From: Pseudomonas sp. LRP2-20
GTDB taxonomy: Bacteria > Pseudomonadota > Gammaproteobacteria > Pseudomonadales > Pseudomonadaceae
Assembly: GCF_024349685.1 (NCBI RefSeq)
Contig: NZ_AP025944.1
Coordinates: 936,001 to 1,000,000, forward strand
Length of the DNA stretch: 64,000 bases
Direction of reading: 5' to 3'
The stretch's first letter is position 1. Every line of letters begins with the position of its first letter. Below are positions 9,715-17,667 of the stretch, piece by piece. The notes beneath the pieces were generated by a model, which made no database searches, was not told where the DNA came from, and was given only the letters and a program-made list of their open reading frames with translations. Made by a program: the position numbers and the translations under genes.

Positions 9715-9769
9715 CTTATAGCGCTGTGACCGGGTCGGCAGCGTGACAGCTGGCTGACAGCGGTGACAG
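9715..9769 (-). promoter_or_regulatory. Probable promoter and response-regulator operator of the efflux operon
   Basis: Read on the minus strand, three CTGTCA hexamers (plus-strand TGACAG at 9744, 9755 and 9764) are spaced 11 and 9 bp apart, with a further half-copy near 9727. They sit just upstream of a good -10 (TATAAG, 9715-9720) whose -35 is poor (GCTGCC, 17-bp spacer). Roughly helical-turn spacing of direct repeats over a weak -35 is the usual layout for an OmpR-type activator, and the operon encodes one. Assignment to that regulator is inference. Confidence 0.5.
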
Positions 9770-9860
9770 GTTGGGTTTTGTGTTGGCTTTGCGGGTGCCT
9801 GGCTGGAAGTTGATGTGGGCTTTGGGGTGCATGCCTTGAGTGTTGTGGTGACGCGGAAAT

Positions 9861-10077
9861 CGAGCGCCGCCCGCGCGGCGCATCGCGAGCTGCGCTCGCT
9901 CCTACGTTTGTTTCGGGCCAGTGAATCCTGGGAAATTTGCACGCGAACGCTTTGGCGCATGGCGCGATATCGTGTCGTACCAACAAGGCGGTCGCGCGCG
10001 CCTGCCACAGGCGTTACTGGACCGAAACAAACGTAGGAGCGAGCGCAGCTCGCGATGCGCCGCGCGGGCGGCGCTCG
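9861..10077. mobile_element. 217-bp palindromic element, copy A
   Basis: Terminal inverted repeats of 62 bp (9861-9922 and 10016-10077) are nearly perfect and begin CGAGCGCCGCCCGCGCGGCG. They flank about 93 bp of unique centre. A second copy of almost the same size is at 43127-43341 on this window, sharing both the arms and the centre, including the stretch CGATATCGTGTCG and an ACAAGGCG. No transposase is encoded, and I saw no target duplication. It looks like a non-autonomous, MITE-like or compound REP-like element. Reading frames crossing it (Arg-rich, RAAHRELRSLLR) are artefacts of the repeat. Confidence 0.8.
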
Positions 10078-10188
10078 ATCTCATAGGCGCTGAAGATGTG
10101 TGGCAAGCACCTGGTGGCCCTAACGCGATCCTGTCACCAGCTGTAGGAAGATTCTGAACCTGAAACCAAATGCTTCAAGAACGCAGGC

Positions 10189-10362
10189 ATGACGAATTAT
10201 CCTACACCCCCTGTCGGATGGCGTCTGATAGTCGGGGAACTGCTTCAGCGATAACTTCACGGTTCGCCAACAACGGCGAGCGGCCGTGCAACGCGGATTC
10301 TCAGCGCCATGGCCAAGGCGCTGATCAATGATATGGAAATGGGCTTGAACCGCAGCGCCTGA
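10189..10362 (+). pseudogene. Possible remnant of a small protein gene
   Basis: An ATG at 10189 opens 21 codons (MTNYPTPPVGW...) ending at a stop at 10252. In the same reading direction an open stretch without a start continues to a stop at 10360-10362 and ends AMAKALINDMEMGLNRSA, which looks like a genuine amphipathic C-terminal helix. The two pieces could be the ends of one short, decayed gene of the small pseudomonad hypothetical type (DUF3077/DUF6124-like), but that family link is only an impression. A dyad TCCTACA/TGTCGGA lies within the first piece. Confidence 0.25.
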
Positions 10363-10370
10363 CAGTTATG

Positions 10371-10494
10371 GGGGCCGCTTTGCGGCCCTTCGCGGCGGTT
10401 CGGCGCCCCGATGAACCCGCTCCCACAGGTACTACACAAACCTTGAATGCTGTGAAGTTCCTGTGGGAGCGGGTTTACCCGCGAAGAGGCCGAG
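10371..10494. repeat. REPIN downstream of a YkgJ-type gene
   Basis: Two inverted REP units (GAACCCGCTCCCACAGG near 10412-10430 and CCTGTGGGAGCGGGTTTACC near 10462-10482) flank a short spacer, with a GGCCGC hairpin at the left end. It is the second REP class in this window, distinct from the GCCGCGCTTGCCGGCGA class. Confidence 0.7.
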
Positions 10495-10503
10495 CCTGCT
10501 TAC

Positions 10504-11238
10504 CTAAAACCCGATGAAGGCATAGTAGACCGGCGTTTCAGCAGTGGTCCGCAATCCCTGAGCCTGCAAATCATTCACCAGCCCAGGCTGCTCGACATGC
10601 AGCATCCACTCAGCCCCGGTCCCAGATGGCGCCTGTGCCAGCACCCCGGCAAAGGCCGCCATCTCTGGCAGGTAAGCAGTAAACCCATTGCCTTTAAGCG
10701 CGCTGGTAGTCATCCCCAGCGCCTCGCAGATGGCCACCTTGGCCGCGATATCATCGCGATCCGCCTGCCGCGAAGCCTGCACCAGCGCCGTTAACGCCGG
10801 GTCCACCGGCAGCGACCCATGGATCAGTTCAGGCCCCTGTTCCCAGGCCTCGGGCGGGCAGTCCTTGTTCTCTGGCCGCAAAGGAATATGCGGGTTGATC
10901 TCCACCGGATAGATGCGGCAGACCAGTGGCCGGCTTTCATAGATGGTGCACAGGTCGTTGTCGTCGAGGTTGCGACAGCGCCCTGGGTTGAACGCGGCAA
11001 AGGTCACCGAAACGCGGGCTTCGCTGCCGCCACAAGGCACCGGGTACGAGCGGCGCATCACATGCTCGCGCTGCTCTGCAGGCATGCCTGGCCCATCGGT
11101 CACGAAGGCTTCGATCAACACGATCACCTGGCCACCGGCCGTCGCCCACTGGCGTGCCTCGGCCAAGGTCAATGGCACATGGTGGCCGGTGCAGCACTTG
11201 CCGCAACCGGTACAGGCAAAGCGCAGGCTGTCGTTCAC
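10504..11238 (-). CDS. YkgJ-family cysteine-cluster protein
   Basis: The protein has about 244 residues. The N-terminus carries CTGCGKCC and later CGG, CRNLDDNDLCTIYESRPLVCRIYP, the cysteine pattern of the YkgJ/Fli(B)-like zinc- or iron-binding family. I use the GTG at 11238, which overlaps the preceding gene's stop by four bases (GTGA); an ATG at 11256 would overlap it by 22 bases. The last ~100 residues have no recognised domain. Coupling to the 103-residue exported protein suggests co-transcription. Function is unknown; members are proposed to bind a metal through the cysteines. A second, shorter member of the family is at 42680. Confidence 0.8.
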   Translation of the reverse strand: MNDSLRFACTGCGKCCTGHHVPLTLAEARQWATAGGQVIVLIEAFVTDGPGMPAEQREHVMRRSYPVPCGGSEARVSVTFAAFNPGRCRNLDDNDLCTIYESRPLVCRIYPVEINPHIPLRPENKDCPPEAWEQGPELIHGSLPVDPALTALVQASRQADRDDIAAKVAICEALGMTTSALKGNGFTAYLPEMAAFAGVLAQAPSGTGAEWMLHVEQPGLVNDLQAQGLRTTAETPVYYAFIGF

Positions 11239-11546
11239 TTGGCGTCCGGGTTCCATTCGCTGATGTGGGCCTGCTGCTGCTTGCGGTCGTACAGGCAGAG
11301 CTCGGTGCCGGTACGTTGCTGCATGTGCTTCTGTGGATAAACACCTTCGATCAGCAGGGCACTGAAACCGACCTGATCATCGAACTCAGCCGGTTTGCCA
11401 CGGGCGTGCGCATCCTTGAACTGGCTGGCCTTCAGGCAGGCCTTGAGCATCTGCTGGCGCTGCTCGTTCCAGGCCTGGCTGCTGGAGGCCTGGGCGACAC
11501 CGCTGAACAGGGCGCAGGCGATCAGAAGAGAGCTGAAAAACTTCAT
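11235..11546 (-). CDS. Small exported protein upstream of a YkgJ gene
   Basis: The protein has 103 residues with a signal peptide of about 20 residues (MKFFSSLLIACALFSGVAQA). The mature part is hydrophilic with two cysteines (KACLKA and ELCLYD), which could form one disulphide in the periplasm. It ends four bases into the following YkgJ gene. I do not recognise the family; it resembles small periplasmic hypotheticals conserved in pseudomonads. Confidence 0.75.
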   Translation of the reverse strand: MKFFSSLLIACALFSGVAQASSSQAWNEQRQQMLKACLKASQFKDAHARGKPAEFDDQVGFSALLIEGVYPQKHMQQRTGTELCLYDRKQQQAHISEWNPDAK

Positions 11547-11644
11547 ACGCGGTTCCGGGAAATTATCCGAGGGGCGCGAATTATGCCCGAGTCATCCCTG
11601 GCGGCAAGCCATGGAGTTTGTCGCTGAATATAACAACACGTGCT

Positions 11645-12544
11645 TCAGCGCTCGGCAAACACCACGGTCCGCGCCGCCGTCACCAGGCAGTCGGTCAGGT
11701 CGGGCGAAGAGAACTTGGTGAGGATGGCATTGGCCCCGGCCAGCCTGGCTTTCTCGCTGCTCATGGCGCTGTCCAGCGAGGTGTGCAAAAGCACGTAGAG
11801 GTGCTGGAAGTCCGGCGTCTCGCGCAGGGTGCGGGTGAAGGCATAACCGTCCATCTCGGACATTTCGATGTCCGAGACGATGATGTTGATCTCCTGCGCG
11901 GTGCCTTGAAGCTCCAACAGCACGTTTATCGCATCCTTGGCGCTGCGTGCGGTGTGGCACTCGATACCGAGGTTACGCAGGGTGTGCACGGACTGCTGCA
12001 GCGCCACCTGGCTGTCGTCGACCACCAGGATGTTGGCGGCGGCCAGCAGGCTGGCGTCTTCCTCGCTCAGCTCACCCGGTTGTGGCTCCGGCTCGGGCGG
12101 GGCGATGCCGTGGATGACCTTTTCGATGTCCAGCACCTGCACCAGCGTGTTGTCGACCCGAGTCACGCCGGTGATGAACGAACGGTTGCCCGAACCGAAC
12201 GGCGGCGGCTTGATGTCGGTGCTCAGGCAATGGACGATGCGGCTCACCGCCTGCACGTGCAGGCCCTGGCGCGAGCGGCTGATCTCGGTGACGATCAGGC
12301 AGCCGCCGTCCGGGTCGGCCAGCGGGCGTTCGCCGATGGCGCGGGACAGGTCGATCACCGACAGCGAATTGCCGCGCAGGGTCGCCACGCCTTTCACGTG
12401 CGGGTGCGATTCGGGCAGCTTGGTCAGGGGCGGGCAGGGGATGATCTCGCTGACCTTGAGCAAGTTGATTGCCATCAGCTTGCCGCTGCGCAGGGTGAAC
12501 AGCAGCAGGGACAGCGAATCCGCGCGGGCATTTTGCGTGGCCAT
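11645..12544 (-). CDS. cheV: CheV-type chemotaxis coupling protein
   Basis: The protein has 299 residues from the ATG at 12544, with AAGG seven bases upstream. Residues ~10-160 form a CheW-like coupling domain (LLFTLRSGKLMAINLLKV, then GVATLRGNSLSVIDL), and residues ~170-299 form a receiver domain with the acidic pair VVDD, the phosphoacceptor aspartate near residue 225 (IIVSDIEMSEMDGY) and the conserved lysine in LTKFSSP. It should link chemoreceptors to the CheA kinase and act as a phosphate sink or adaptor. It stands alone, not in a chemotaxis operon, as is common for accessory CheV proteins. Confidence 0.93.
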   Translation of the reverse strand: MATQNARADSLSLLLFTLRSGKLMAINLLKVSEIIPCPPLTKLPESHPHVKGVATLRGNSLSVIDLSRAIGERPLADPDGGCLIVTEISRSRQGLHVQAVSRIVHCLSTDIKPPPFGSGNRSFITGVTRVDNTLVQVLDIEKVIHGIAPPEPEPQPGELSEEDASLLAAANILVVDDSQVALQQSVHTLRNLGIECHTARSAKDAINVLLELQGTAQEINIIVSDIEMSEMDGYAFTRTLRETPDFQHLYVLLHTSLDSAMSSEKARLAGANAILTKFSSPDLTDCLVTAARTVVFAER

Positions 12545-12685
12545 GGTGACCTTCGTGGGAAACAGGGGATGCCGGGTTATCGGCCTGATCTGGCTGCGCT
12601 TTAGCGCCCATGTACATATTGCAGAGCGGATCTGGATCCTGTGGGAGCAACTGACTTGCTCAATTTCTTGAAGCTGGCGCCATCC

Positions 12686-12802
12686 CTGTGGGAGCCGCGC
12701 TTGCCGGCGATGGGCCGCGAAGCGGCCCCGGCAATTTATGCAGCAACCTTGAAATCGTGGGGCCGCTTCGCGGCCCATCGCCGGCAAGCGCGGCTCCTAC
12801 AG
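12686..12802. repeat. REPIN between cheV and the type I exporter operon
   Basis: Two inverted REP copies of the class CTGTGGGAGCCGCGCTTGCC face each other across a short spacer, each followed by a GGCCGCGAAGCGGCC hairpin. A truncated third unit (CTGTGGGAGCAACTGACTTG) lies just left, at about 12639-12660. There is no gene between 12545 and 12824. Confidence 0.8.
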
Positions 12803-12824
12803 GGGATCTCTACCGGGGCCCAGA

Positions 12825-14009
12825 TCAGCGTTCGCGCAGGGCTTCGCGGGCGCGGTTCAGCGGCTTGATCAGGTAATCGAGAATGGTCTTCTCGCCGGTG
12901 CGGATATCCACCGTGGCAATCATCCCCGGTACGATCGCGAAGTGCTTGCCGGCCTTGTTGGTCAGGCTGTCCTGCTCGGTGCGGATGAACACCCGGTAGT
13001 AGTAGATCTCCGGTTTCACCTCGTCCTGCAGGGTATCCGGCGATATCCCCACCACCTTGCCATCCAGGCCGCCATACACCGAGTAGTCATAGGCGCTGAT
13101 CTTGACCTTGGCGGCCTGATCGGGGTGGATGAAGGCGATGTCGCGTGGGGCGATACGTGTTTCGATCAGCAAGCGCTCGTCCATCGGCACGATCTTCATC
13201 ACCTGGCCGCCGGGCTGCACTACGCCGCCCAGGGTGTTGACCTCGATGTCCTTGACGATGCCGCGTACCGGCGAGCGCAGGGTCAGGCGTGTCAGCGAAT
13301 CGCTGCGCCCGCGGATCACTTCCGACAGGCTGTCGGCTTCGGCACTGGCCTTGGCCAGTTCTTCGCGGGCACGTACCAGGTAGTCGGAGCGCGCTTCGTT
13401 GGCCTTGAGTTCCAGTTCCGAGCGCTGGCGGTTCAGGCGGATCACTTCGACCCGGCTGGAGGCCCCCATCTTGGCCAGGTTCTCGGTGATCTTCAGCTCC
13501 GCACGCACCAGCCGCAGTGAGTCCTCGATGCCGGCCAAGGTCTGCTCCAGGCCACGGCGGCGGGTTTCGTACAGTGCCGTCTCGGCGTCGATCAGGTCGG
13601 GCGAGTCGCGCAGGCTTTCGGGGAAACTCAGCGGTTTGCCGGTGACCTCGGCACGCAGCCGCGCGACGCTGGCTTTGGCCGCACGGTACTTGGCCTCGCT
13701 TTCGCCAACGCTGGAGGCGGTCTTGGTCGGGTCGAGCTGGGCCAGCACCTGGCCGCGTTCGACCAGGTCGCCTTCGGCCACGTTCATTTCAGCGACGATG
13801 CCGCCTTCGAACGACTGGATCACCTGCTCGCGTGAACTGGGGATCACCTTGCCGGTGCCGGTGGAGACTTCGGTCACCTCGAACCAGGCCGCCCAGGCCA
13901 GGAACGCGGCGAGCATGATGGCGCAAAGCGTGATGACACGGCCGGCGCGCAGCACCGCCTGGTCATCCTGGCCGTCCAGGTAGGACGCGGGGAGTTCGTG
14001 GTTGCTCAT
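12825..14009 (-). CDS. Type I secretion membrane fusion protein (HlyD/LapC-like) for the LapF-type adhesin
   Basis: The protein has 394 residues: one N-terminal membrane helix (about 27-46), a lipoyl half (SFEGGIVAEMNVAEGDLVERGQVLAQLD), a long alpha-helical coiled coil at about 95-230, the second lipoyl half (LTLRSPVRGIVKDIEV), and a C-terminal beta domain. The start overlaps the ABC transporter gene by four bases. It should connect the ATPase to the TolC-like channel. It is the last gene of the three-gene operon directly downstream of the adhesin; in P. putida KT2440 I recall this exporter being called LapHIJ. The gene has no rtx activating acyltransferase beside it, consistent with adhesin export. 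Confidence 0.9.
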   Translation of the reverse strand: MSNHELPASYLDGQDDQAVLRAGRVITLCAIMLAAFLAWAAWFEVTEVSTGTGKVIPSSREQVIQSFEGGIVAEMNVAEGDLVERGQVLAQLDPTKTASSVGESEAKYRAAKASVARLRAEVTGKPLSFPESLRDSPDLIDAETALYETRRRGLEQTLAGIEDSLRLVRAELKITENLAKMGASSRVEVIRLNRQRSELELKANEARSDYLVRAREELAKASAEADSLSEVIRGRSDSLTRLTLRSPVRGIVKDIEVNTLGGVVQPGGQVMKIVPMDERLLIETRIAPRDIAFIHPDQAAKVKISAYDYSVYGGLDGKVVGISPDTLQDEVKPEIYYYRVFIRTEQDSLTNKAGKHFAIVPGMIATVDIRTGEKTILDYLIKPLNRAREALRER

Positions 14010-16174
14010 GCCTGCGCTCCTTGCAGCTTGGCCAGGGCAGCGTCGCGTTTGTCGTCGATGACGATACGCCCGCCGTCCAGCACGATGATGCGTTCGACCC
14101 GCTGCAGCACGCTCAAGCGGTGCGTTGCGATCACCAGGGTGCGGCCCTGGCAGAAGCGATCAAGGTTATCCAGCAGCTTGCGTTCGGTGACGTCGTCGAG
14201 CGAGGCGGTGGGTTCGTCGAGCAGCAGTACCTGGGGCTGGCGTACCAGCAGGCGAGACAGTACCAGGGCCTGACGCTGCCCGCCGGACAGGCCCTGGCCA
14301 CCTTCGAGGATCAGGTGGTCGAGGCCCTTGGGCAGGTGGCGGACGAACTCCAGCGCACCGGTGGCGGCCAGCGCGGCCACCAGTTCCTGGTCGCTGGCCT
14401 GGCCGGCGCCGAGGGTGAGGTTCTCCCGCAGGGTGCCATGGAACAGCCGGGCGTACTGGGCCAGAAGGCCGACGTCACGGCGCAGGTCGGCCGGGTCGAG
14501 GTGGGCCATGGCGATGCCATCGAGGCTGACTTCGCCCTGGCTCAGGTCCATGGCGCCGCCCAGGGCCTGCAGCAAGGTCGATTTGCCGGCGCCGTTGCGC
14601 CCTAGCACGGCGATGCGCTCGCCGGGCTCTATGTGCAGCTGGCCGATGCTCAGTACCGGTGGGGCTTCCGGGCTGTAGCGGAAGGTGGCTTGGCGCAGGG
14701 CATATTCGCCACGGATGGCCGGCAAGTGTACGCGGGCTTCACCTTCAGGGTGGTCGACCGGCGACTGCATCAGTTTGTCCAGGCCCTGCAGGGCCACCTT
14801 GGCCTGCTGCCAGCGGGTCAACACATGGGTCAGCTGCGCCAGTGGTGCCATCATCCGAGACGACAGCATCGAGGCGGCGACCAGGCTACCGGTGGTGAGG
14901 TCGCCGGCAATCACCATCGGTGCGCCGATCACGATGACCACGGCAAACACCGCGCCCTGCACGTTCTGGGTCCAGGTCACCAGGCCGTTGGTCAGGGTGC
15001 GCAGGCGCAGGCTGGTGTGCGCGCAGGCGGCGTTGTACTGGTTCCACTGGCGCTCGAAACGCGCCTCGGCCTGCAGCGCCTTGATCTCGTCCAGGCCCTG
15101 GATGCTTTCCACCAGCATGGCATTGCGCAGCGAAGATTCACGCATCGAGGCATTGGCCAGTACCGCCAGGCGCCGTTGTGCGAGCAGGCCCGGGATGACC
15201 ATGGCCAGCAGCGCCACCAGCGGGATGAATACCAGCACCCCACCGATCAGCCAGAACACAAACAGGAACAGCAGGAAGAACGGCAGGTCGGCCAAGGCGG
15301 TGGCGGTGCTCGAGGTGATCAGGTCGCGGATCGACTCCAGCTCGCGTAATTGCGAGATGAACGAGCCGGTGGATTTCGGCCGGGCCGAGTTGCGCAGGCG
15401 CAGCGCATGCCCGTAGACCAGGTCGGACACCCGCAAGTCGGCACGCTTGCCGAGCAGGTCGGTAACCTTCAACCTCAGCAGGCGCATGCTGAAGTCGAAC
15501 ACCAGCGCCAGCACCACACCGCCAAACAGCACGTACAGGGTTGGCAGGGATTCGGCGGGGATCACCCGGTCGTACACCTGCATCGAGAACAGTACCCCGG
15601 CCAGGGCCAGCACGTTGGCCACCAGCGAGGCGACCATCACCTGGCCGTAGGGGCGCAGGTCGCGCAGCACGATGCGGGCGAACCAGTGCCGATCATAGGG
15701 CGCGGTGTAGTCGTCGGTGCGCACATCGCGCAGCGGCCGCGCCGGGCGCATCAATGCCACGCGGTTGATACGCCCTTCAAGCGCCTCGCGGGGCAGGCGC
15801 GAGGTCAGGCGCTGGTCGCCGGCGAAGACCACGGCCAGCTCGTTTTCTTCGGTCACCGCCTCGACCGTGGCCAGCTGGCCATCGTCCAGTTCCAGCACCA
15901 GTGGCGTGCGCCATTGGCGCAGGGCCTTGGCGTCGTAGCGCACGAAGCGCAAGGTCAGGCCAGCCTGGCGCGCCATGTGCCGGAGAATTTCATCCAGCGG
16001 GCGCGCATCTTCGACCGCTGCCAGGCGAATGCGCTGGGGTGAGACGTCCAGGCGATAGTGATGGGCGACTTGCAGCATCACTTCCAGCCAGGGGCCCAGG
16101 TCGGGCCGATGTACCACCGCCTGCTCCGGGTTCTGCTCCTGAGCGGCCTGGGTCAGCTTCACGGTATCGTTCAT
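14006..16174 (-). CDS. Type I secretion ABC transporter with degenerate C39-like domain (LapB-like)
   Basis: The protein has 722 residues. The first ~130 form a C39-peptidase-like domain that lacks the catalytic cysteine (the region around LEVMLQVAHHYRLDV), as expected for transporters whose substrates are not cleaved and are held in an unfolded state instead. Six membrane helices follow at about 170-440. The nucleotide-binding domain carries a Walker A motif GRNGAGKST near residue 525, a signature LSGGQRQ, Walker B VLLLDEP and the switch histidine (ATHRLS). It sits between the fusion-protein and TolC-like genes with four-base overlaps on both sides, and is the likely exporter of the giant adhesin encoded upstream. 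Confidence 0.93.
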   Translation of the reverse strand: MNDTVKLTQAAQEQNPEQAVVHRPDLGPWLEVMLQVAHHYRLDVSPQRIRLAAVEDARPLDEILRHMARQAGLTLRFVRYDAKALRQWRTPLVLELDDGQLATVEAVTEENELAVVFAGDQRLTSRLPREALEGRINRVALMRPARPLRDVRTDDYTAPYDRHWFARIVLRDLRPYGQVMVASLVANVLALAGVLFSMQVYDRVIPAESLPTLYVLFGGVVLALVFDFSMRLLRLKVTDLLGKRADLRVSDLVYGHALRLRNSARPKSTGSFISQLRELESIRDLITSSTATALADLPFFLLFLFVFWLIGGVLVFIPLVALLAMVIPGLLAQRRLAVLANASMRESSLRNAMLVESIQGLDEIKALQAEARFERQWNQYNAACAHTSLRLRTLTNGLVTWTQNVQGAVFAVVIVIGAPMVIAGDLTTGSLVAASMLSSRMMAPLAQLTHVLTRWQQAKVALQGLDKLMQSPVDHPEGEARVHLPAIRGEYALRQATFRYSPEAPPVLSIGQLHIEPGERIAVLGRNGAGKSTLLQALGGAMDLSQGEVSLDGIAMAHLDPADLRRDVGLLAQYARLFHGTLRENLTLGAGQASDQELVAALAATGALEFVRHLPKGLDHLILEGGQGLSGGQRQALVLSRLLVRQPQVLLLDEPTASLDDVTERKLLDNLDRFCQGRTLVIATHRLSVLQRVERIIVLDGGRIVIDDKRDAALAKLQGAQA

Positions 16175-17604
16175 GGCTCGATTTCCACCCCTTGCAGGTT
16201 GCGCCCTTCCAGCCCGAAGGCGGTACGCAGGGCGCCGGTGTTGTACAGGCAGTCGACATCCAGGCGCAGCAGGTCGGAGCGGGTGCCGGCAAGTTCGAAG
16301 CGTGACTGGTAGATCTCCTGCTCGGCGTTGAGCAGGTCGAGCAGTGGCCGGGTGCCCAGGTCCAGGTACTGCCGGCCATACAGTTCGCGGGCTTCCTGGA
16401 TGCTGGCCTGGCGCGCCTCCAGCGAGTTGAGGCGCCGGCCCAGCCCGGACGTCTGTGCCATGGCTTCGGCCAGGCCGCGGCGGGCTTGCAGGCGTGCGGC
16501 GTCTTCGGCGGAGTCGGCGGCGCTCAGGGCATGGCCGGCGGCGCGGCTGCGGGCGCTGATGGCTCCGCCCTGGTAGATGGGCACCTCGACGTTCAGGTAG
16601 ATGCCCGCCTGGGTACGGTCCAGGCTGCGGTTGTCGCGGTTGTAGTCGTTGTCCAGGTAGTGATTGACCTGTGGTTGCAGCGACAGCGTGGGGTAGGCTT
16701 CGGCCTTGGCCTGGGCCAGTTCGGCCTGGGACTGGGCACGCAAGGCCAGGGCCATGAGCACGGCCGGCAGCCGGTCGCTGCTGCCTGAGGCGCGCTTGCA
16801 GGCCTGGTTCAGCTCTGGCGGTTGTTCCTCGGCGAGGGCCGGCGGCGCTACCCGGCCAAGCAGTTCGGCCAGGGTCGAACGCCAGCGTTCGTACTGCGAC
16901 TGGTATTCCTCGAGGGTGGCGCGGGCACCTTCCACCCGTGATTCGGCCTGGACTACGTCAGAGCGCGTGCTGGCGCCCATGTCGCTGCGTTGGCGGGCCA
17001 TGCCGGCGATGTCGCCGACGCCGCGGATCTGGTCGCGGGCAATCACCATCAGCTGTTCATAGCGGCGGGTTTCGATCCAGGCGTAGGCGGTGTCGCGGGC
17101 GAGGTCGTCGACCACCAGCAAAATATTGGCCTGGGCCCGGGTAGCGGCGGCCTGGGCGGCACTGACGGCACTGTCGACCTTGCCGAAGTCGTAGAGCATC
17201 TGTTTCAACGACAGGTTCAGCGCCTGGCTGTTGCGGTCGCCGCCGTAGCCGCTGTCATAGCCGGTGCGGATACCGCCGGAAATCTGTGGGTAATAGCCGG
17301 CACGGGCGACGTTGATGCCTTCGCCCTGCTTGTACAGGTTGCCGACTGCTTCGGCGATGCTCGGGTGCCACTGCGCGGCGGTCAACACCGCCTCGGCCAG
17401 CCCCAGCCGGTCGCCATGGCTGGCGGCCTGGCCGGAAGGCGGGCGGGCGGGGATGGCATCGGGCGCGTCGCGCATCAGCGACGGGCCGATGGTGCGCAGT
17501 CTGGGGTCTATGTCATCGGCTGCCTGGGCAACCGGGTTCAGGTTCACTACCAGGAGCCCGAAGGCTCCCAGCCACAGCGGTGACAGCGGACTGCGTCGCT
17601 TCAC
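16171..17604 (-). CDS. TolC-family outer membrane channel of the adhesin exporter
   Basis: The protein has 477 residues. It starts at a GTG (17604) with AAGGGA about eight bases upstream, and has a signal peptide ending AQAADD. The remainder is the long-helix, duplicated layout of TolC/LapE-like channels (for example DLGTRPLLDLLNAEQEIYQSR and the mirrored ARQRSDMGASTRSDVVQAESR). It lies 63 bp downstream of the adhesin stop, with a GC-rich hairpin between, and begins the three-gene export operon. By family knowledge it forms the trimeric outer membrane exit duct. Confidence 0.92.
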   Translation of the reverse strand: MKRRSPLSPLWLGAFGLLVVNLNPVAQAADDIDPRLRTIGPSLMRDAPDAIPARPPSGQAASHGDRLGLAEAVLTAAQWHPSIAEAVGNLYKQGEGINVARAGYYPQISGGIRTGYDSGYGGDRNSQALNLSLKQMLYDFGKVDSAVSAAQAAATRAQANILLVVDDLARDTAYAWIETRRYEQLMVIARDQIRGVGDIAGMARQRSDMGASTRSDVVQAESRVEGARATLEEYQSQYERWRSTLAELLGRVAPPALAEEQPPELNQACKRASGSSDRLPAVLMALALRAQSQAELAQAKAEAYPTLSLQPQVNHYLDNDYNRDNRSLDRTQAGIYLNVEVPIYQGGAISARSRAAGHALSAADSAEDAARLQARRGLAEAMAQTSGLGRRLNSLEARQASIQEARELYGRQYLDLGTRPLLDLLNAEQEIYQSRFELAGTRSDLLRLDVDCLYNTGALRTAFGLEGRNLQGVEIEP

Positions 17605-17632
17605 GTAATTCCCTTACTGCTGATCGTCCTTG

Positions 17633-17655
17633 CCGCCGGGCGGTGTGCCCGGCGG
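17633..17655 (-). terminator. Hairpin between the adhesin gene and its exporter operon
   Basis: CCGCCGGGC and GCCCGGCGG form a 9-bp stem with a 5-base loop, between the adhesin stop (17668) and the start of the TolC-like gene. No T-run follows on the minus strand, so it is more likely a partial attenuator or a messenger-stabilising hairpin than a full terminator. Confidence 0.4.
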
Positions 17656-17667
17656 ATTGCAGCGGCC

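Noticed and set aside
9861..10157. Small arginine-rich proteins encoded across the palindromic elements
   Set aside because: The same peptides appear in both orientations and both copies because they translate the inverted repeat; there is no ribosome site or independent support.
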